Part shown: positions 59,471 to 64,000 of the stretch, in pieces
Numbering within the stretch: the stretch's first letter is position 1
Layout: every line of letters starts with the position of its first letter
The notes under the pieces: model-generated
The model's input: the letters and a program-made list of their open reading frames with translations, nothing else
What the model was told of the DNA's origin: nothing
Database searches by the model: none
Assembly (NCBI GenBank): GCA_026874595.1
Contig: CM049309.1
Coordinates: forward strand, 93,952,723 to 94,016,722
Source: Sipunculus nudus
Taxonomy: Eukaryota > Annelida > Sipuncula > Golfingiida > Sipunculidae
Direction of reading: 5' to 3'
Length of the DNA: 64,000 bases
Made by a program: the position numbers and the translations under genes

Positions 59471-59958
59471 TATTCAAGTTTTTCAGAGGCTCTAATATAT
59501 TCACATTGTCAACCTCCAGGACACCATGTCTGGTCACCACAGCCTTGCCTGGGTAACTTAAATAATAATGCAACACAGGGGGAGCACCACTATCACAGAT
59601 GTAGAATTATTCACATGTGGTCAACCCCCCTCCCCCCCACCTTCCAAGTGAACCCTACCCGCCCCACACCATACATGTAGCATTACTCAACTGCATAACT
59701 GTAAATGTATCCCCCAAAACATCTAACATAGGTCTTTATCATTATGTGACATTACCATTAACACCACCTTTCCCTCCCTCCAGGTAATTCAGCCTTTACA
59801 TCATAACAATACCACACCAACTAATCTATTTCTTTCATGTAATATGTCATCTACCACACAAGGTTTTCCCATTACCTCTATATCCTATCACCACTTCACC
59901 CATACCTCTCAGATTTAGGCGGATACACGTAGTCGCTTGTCGACTATCCGTATTCTAG
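59471..59958 (+). mobile_element. Additional family C 3' terminal fragment
   Basis: It ends with GGCGGATACACGTAGTCGCT, TGTCGACTATCCGTATTCTAG (59919-59958). This is a second C 3' end directly after the one at 59469, parallel to the serial A 3' ends at 8097-11154. The interior (59480-59890) is not clearly C-like. Confidence 0.5.
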
Positions 59959-61171
59959 TTATAAATGAGATTGTTATGAAATTTGATTCCATCACATATA
60001 CACATGCAGGGTGTAGTTGTATACCTCAGATGTCTTACATCCAGGGGATGGTCTTTGTGTTTGTAGTGTTTGATATTGCATGACAATGCTGATCTTTAGT
60101 ATACTTAAAAGAATTGCTACATGACAGACTTGGTATCTGTGAATACATGACAGACTTGGTATCTGTGAATACAGGCTTATTGATTGAGTATGCTGACTGT
60201 AGGATGTGACTTGGGGTTCATACTCAGCAGCTGGCGTTTTGTATGGACATATATCAGTATAAACTGTCTGCTGGTAATTTCAATCAATAATTTGAATGTC
60301 AGTTATCTTAATTGTGTACCTGTGAGAAAGAAAGAAGTTTTTTGTTTTTCTGTAGGCCATTAATTAGAGATGGCCACTTATTATATTTTGTCCTTTTTTT
60401 CTACTCAGGCAGATACGACTTAAAACTGTTGTTGACTTGCTGTTCATGAGGTTTAAATGTCATTATAATTCCTTTTTTTTCAGTGTTCTACAAGGGTTTC
60501 TTTGGTTTCTTATCTGTGATCTCACCAGAAACCTATACTAAAAATAGTAGATTGTCTGAATTTTTCAAAATTCATGCTTATATCATGATGTTCATATACT
60601 GAATTATTTGCAGTTATAATAAATGAGAATTGATTCACTCAGTAAATGACCTCATGTTAGGATAGTGAGTAATGCATGCTTTCCTCTGCTGGTCTTAATT
60701 CCATACACAAGTAGGTTCTGGTGAGCTTACATTATTTTGATGAACAACTCAATGGACAAGAAAAGTGAGATAACAATTAAATGGTCATTATACAAGTGAC
60801 TGTCTAGCTGTGCTGTCCTGTTCACCAAGGCTTATCTTTTTTTGCAATTTTCAGCCCTTTTAAAACCTACTGATATATGTCATCCACAATGCATTAAGAA
60901 AATACATAAATATGGAGCCTGTAAATTTAAAAATCAGACTTTACATGTACATGAGCATGATATAAAACAGACCTGAGATAAGGAGCCTCCGAATTACACT
61001 TAATAGATGCCTGTGTCTTGTAATTTAACGTGACCTATCAGATACTCTGTTCTCCGCAACACGCGAGGCTCTCCGTGAATCCCAACATGCCATCAGCCAC
61101 CCTAGGGGACATAAATGATTCCACTATTCAATATTAATTGAAGGTCATTATTATGTTGATCTAATTTCCAG
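59959..61171. other. Spacer, with a 26-bp exact duplication
   Basis: ATGACAGACTTGGTATCTGT and the six following bases occur twice in tandem (60121-60146 and 60147-60172) with no mismatch. Otherwise there is no recognised feature. The segment 61020-61170 is richer in GC and mixed in composition compared with its surroundings, which would suit an exon-flanking or conserved non-coding region. Confidence 0.5.
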
Positions 61172-61291
61172 GGTCCTGGCAGAGGAATTTGATCTAAAGG
61201 ATAAGAAAGAAATAGAAAACAGGGCAGTGTGCCTTGGCCTGCTCTCACCCACAGCCAGGGCCCTCAATGATATACTGCTTGTTATGTATTG
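61172..61291 (+). CDS. Candidate internal coding exon of unknown gene
   Basis: A splice-acceptor-like TCTAATTTCCAG ends at 61171, and a donor-like GGTAATATTG follows (GT at 61292-61293), bounding exactly 120 bp. One frame (first full codon at 61173) is open for 40 codons and meets a stop only inside the putative donor. The product contains AEEFDLKDKKEIENRAV and LGLLSPTARALNDILLVMY: a charged helix-like half, then a hydrophobic helix-like half. GC content is above the surroundings and codon use looks ordinary. I do not recognise the family. It lies on the same strand as the candidate exon at 51037, but nothing ties the two together. A chance open stretch or a conserved non-coding element are the alternatives. 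Confidence 0.3.
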
Positions 61292-62294
61292 GTAATATTG
61301 AGGATGATAAGGCACCCTGTTGGCTATATTGTTTTGAAATAGACTTGAACTTATCTAGCACCCCTTAGGCTATATCTTGTGCATATGTGTTTCTATTAGG
61401 AGTATTACTTCTTATTTGGTAGTTTTTGTAATTTTAGTGAATATACCATTTAAAAGAAATGTCCTGTTTTTTCTTCACAATTGACATATTTCTTTATATC
61501 AACCTAGAATATAAATAGCATTAAAAATCAATATTAAAAGAACAAGTTTTCCCAATTAGAGCACATTCTTAAGAAAGCAAAACAGCAACTACAGTGTTTA
61601 AGGAAGAAGAATGAAATAGAGAAGCCCCCCTCCCCCCCCTGGAGAACATATATATGCCTTTGTCTTTCACATTATATCATCATATCAGGCTATGACCTGA
61701 CTCATAAAGATCAGATAAAAGGACCCAAAGGTGTCTGAAATACTTATCTGCAGAAAACTAGCCCTGGACAGTGCTTATCAGGGAGACAGATGACAATGTC
61801 AGAGACTTGGAAAAGCTGATATGAATTTTAAATGGATCAATTTTATTAGTTCAGTGGACTATATTGATATAATCAATACAATTTACAGCAAAGGGGAATA
61901 TTAGCTTTATTTCACTAAGATATGTCATCAGTGTATGGCTCTATTTCATAGAGAGGGGTTGACATTATTGTGAATTCCCACTTAGAATACCAGGGTCTTA
62001 AACAGATCACATGTGAAACTTTTTAATACTCTTCATGTAGATTATCTTTACTAACAACATTAGGCACCTCCACTTATCATTATATCCATTCAGTGATTAT
62101 CCTTAAGGTGGGCCTTAATCATTCTGTGTTTATCAGTCTCAGTGATGATGAAAACAGAAGTGGTGGTGGTAGAACATCTTTTAGACATGTTTTCATGGAT
62201 TATTCATTAATTACGTAATGTTAATGAAAGGAAAACTTGACTTTTATATCAGATTGTATAATATGGACGGATCAATAAGATGCAGTGGATAAGC
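61292..62294. other. Spacer
   Basis: AT-rich with a short poly-C tract (61625-61639). No gene or element recognised. Confidence 0.4.
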
Positions 62295-63018
62295 AGACTG
62301 AGAAAAACCATGCTCAGTGGTCCAAGACAAGTTGATGTGAGACCCAGGCTGAGAAAACCCATGTCCGGTGGTCCAAGATAAGTTTATGTGGGACTCAGGC
62401 TGAGAAAACCCATGTCCAGTGGTCCAAGATGAGTTGATGTGGGTCTCGGGCTGGGAAAAACCATGTCCAATGGTCCAAGATGATTTGATGTGGGCCTCAC
62501 ATTGAGAAAAACCATGTCCAGTGGTCCAAGATAAGTTTATGTCGGACTCGGGCCGAGAAAACCCATGTCCAGTGGTCCAAGATGAGTTGATGTGGGACTT
62601 GGGCTGGGAAAAACTATGTCCATTAGTCCAAGATGAGTTGATGTGGGCCTCACACTGAGAAAAACCATGTCCAGTGGTCCAAGATGAGTTGATGTGGGCC
62701 TCACACTGAGAAAAACCATGTCCAGTGGTCCAAGATGAGTTGATGTGGGACTCAGGCTGAGAAAACCCATGTCCAGTGGTCCAAGATGAGTTGATGTAGG
62801 CCTCGCACAGAGAAAAACCATGTCCAGTGGTCCAAGATAAGTTTATGTGGGACTCAGGCTGAGGAAACCCATGTCCAGTGGTCCAAGATGAGTTGATGTG
62901 GGACTCGGGCTGGGGAAAACCATGTCCATTGGTCCAAGATGAGTTCATGAGAGACTCGGGCTGGGCTCAGAAAAGCCATATCCAGAGGTCCAAGACAAGC
63001 TAAGGTGGGACTCATGCA
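62295..63018 (-). repeat. 51-bp minisatellite, about 14 copies
   Basis: CCATGTCCAGTGGTCCAAGA recurs every 51 bp (for example CCAGTGGTCC at 62671 and 62722). Two unit types alternate irregularly, with GGGACTCAGGCTGA or GGGCCTCACACTGA between cores. Since 51 is a multiple of three, a 234-codon minus-strand frame (62244-62948) stays open with a 17-residue repeat of type HINSSWTTGHGFSQPES. Its C-terminal tail is unrelated run-on, and no signal peptide or domain is visible, so I treat it as a repeat and not a gene. Confidence 0.93.
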
Positions 63019-64000
63019 GGTGTCACCAGAGGACTGTGACTTAGTTATTGCATTGCATGTTCTAGTAGGGAGTATAACCAAATGATTGTTTTGATAATTA
63101 ACTGTACATTTATGGAGTATCATGTTTAGATAATAACGTGAGAACTTAGGTCAGAGAGCACATGTGTCTCGTTTGATGTTATTTTCATTACAGTTTAAAT
63201 TCATTGGAGCCGTCTCTGTTTGGCGGTCTCTATATTAAAGGATTGTTTGTTGTAGACTTCAAAGTATCAGCACCTGTCTGGTTTGGTTTTCTTAGAGTTT
63301 TGTCCCTGGAGGTGTGTCCATTCATGTAAAAATTGGCAGTTGGCATAATAGAAAGACATGATTAAGACAAAATTCACAACAAGTTCCCTATCAGAGCGCC
63401 AGTTCATGTAGCAGCAGTCCAGGGGAGGTCTGTGTGCATCAAGAGTTTAGACATCTGTGAGATGATCGATGACTGTTTAATGTAGATGCTTATAAATCTT
63501 AAATTAGGAGTCAGGAGGTATATTGCATTATTAGCCATGTCATCAATCAGTGAGGCATTAACTTCCTGCATGGCTTCCACAAACCAGGTGTTACCTAATT
63601 TTTTTGCTGGACACCAAATCATAACAAGCATTTAATTGACCTATCCATGAACTCTATATGACCTTAATGCATATTCATTCGATGAATAATCATAAGCATT
63701 GGACTAAAGAGCAACCAATCAGGTGATCTTAAACATTGAAAAGTGTTGATCGTGTGACATAAACAAAATTTTGCATAATTTGACAGAGCTCTGTCAAACA
63801 GAACACGTGTTGTCTGTACCAGTAGGCAGTACCAAGGTAGGTATGATTTCCGGGATATTTTTTCTTTTTACAAATGGGACAGTATAAAAAAATCTAGCCT
63901 ATAGGCTACAGGAGCCATTCCTCTGACTACCGAGTAAATAATAATGTCTTACCTGGCATGTAATTCGTATCATTATTAATTGAATAATCCAAAATATTGC
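63019..64000. other. Right-hand flank without recognised features
   Basis: No supported gene. A donor-like CCAAGGTAGGTATG occurs at about 63831, but I could not attach it to an open frame with a believable acceptor. Confidence 0.4.

Noticed and set aside
60400..60420. CTCAG followed by GCAGAT as a possible second exon of the paxillin-like gene
   Set aside because: After GCA GAT ACG ACT the frame hits a stop; it does not continue as the expected A-D-L-E motif.
62244..62948. 234-codon minus-strand frame with 17-residue repeats
   Set aside because: The open frame follows from a 51-bp period; no signal peptide or domain, and two unit types scattered irregularly. Transcript evidence would change this.

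Overview
The window looks like non-coding DNA from a lophotrochozoan animal, most likely a bivalve mollusc. It is AT-rich, has no bacterial gene organisation, and carries almost no convincing coding sequence. About two thirds is built from a few interspersed element families and long tandem arrays. The clade call rests on my memory that bivalve genomes carry elements with GTCC-type microsatellites and internal core repeats (the 'pearl' type); no database was searched.

Layout: 430-1120 is a 42-bp minisatellite. From about 2.35 to 17.9 kb, and again at 31.3-47.1 kb and 55.5-60.0 kb, the sequence is a nested pile-up of three non-autonomous families, here called A (with subfamily A'), B and C. 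Each shows at least some of these: short subterminal inverted repeats, a 3' stem-loop just inside the end, internal repeats, insertion inside T runs with no target-site duplication, and always the same strand. This matches Helentron / Helitron-like rolling-circle elements (HINE or DINE-1 type). A decayed reading frame resembling an AP-endonuclease domain lies just inside the 3' end of one A copy (9.4-9.6 kb), where autonomous Helentrons carry such a domain. One locus (40.56-47.11 kb) is a four-level nest: B containing A containing B containing C.

18.69-30.94 kb is one 72-bp tandem satellite of about 170 units. It leaves a 3983-codon frame open, but the pattern of variants suggests no protein selection. 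Its last unit runs directly into a tRNA-derived SINE (30.90-31.18 kb), and its first, diverged unit preserves what looks like the SINE's original flank. The array therefore appears to have arisen by tandem duplication of a SINE 5' head plus adjacent host DNA, and it has higher-order structure (blocks repeated 44 and 94-95 units apart).

47.1-64.0 kb is less repeat-dense. It holds a minisatellite whose unit reads like a 3' splice site (47.70-48.25), an 847-bp hAT-type MITE with an exact 8-bp target duplication (48.67-49.51), a 46-copy 28-bp VNTR (49.69-50.97), a tiny candidate first coding exon resembling the start of paxillin-family proteins (51037-51060), a candidate internal exon (61172-61291) and a 51-bp minisatellite (62.30-63.02). 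If the paxillin-like exon is real, the rest of the window to the right is largely its first intron. No rRNA, tRNA gene, CRISPR array or intact transposase was found.
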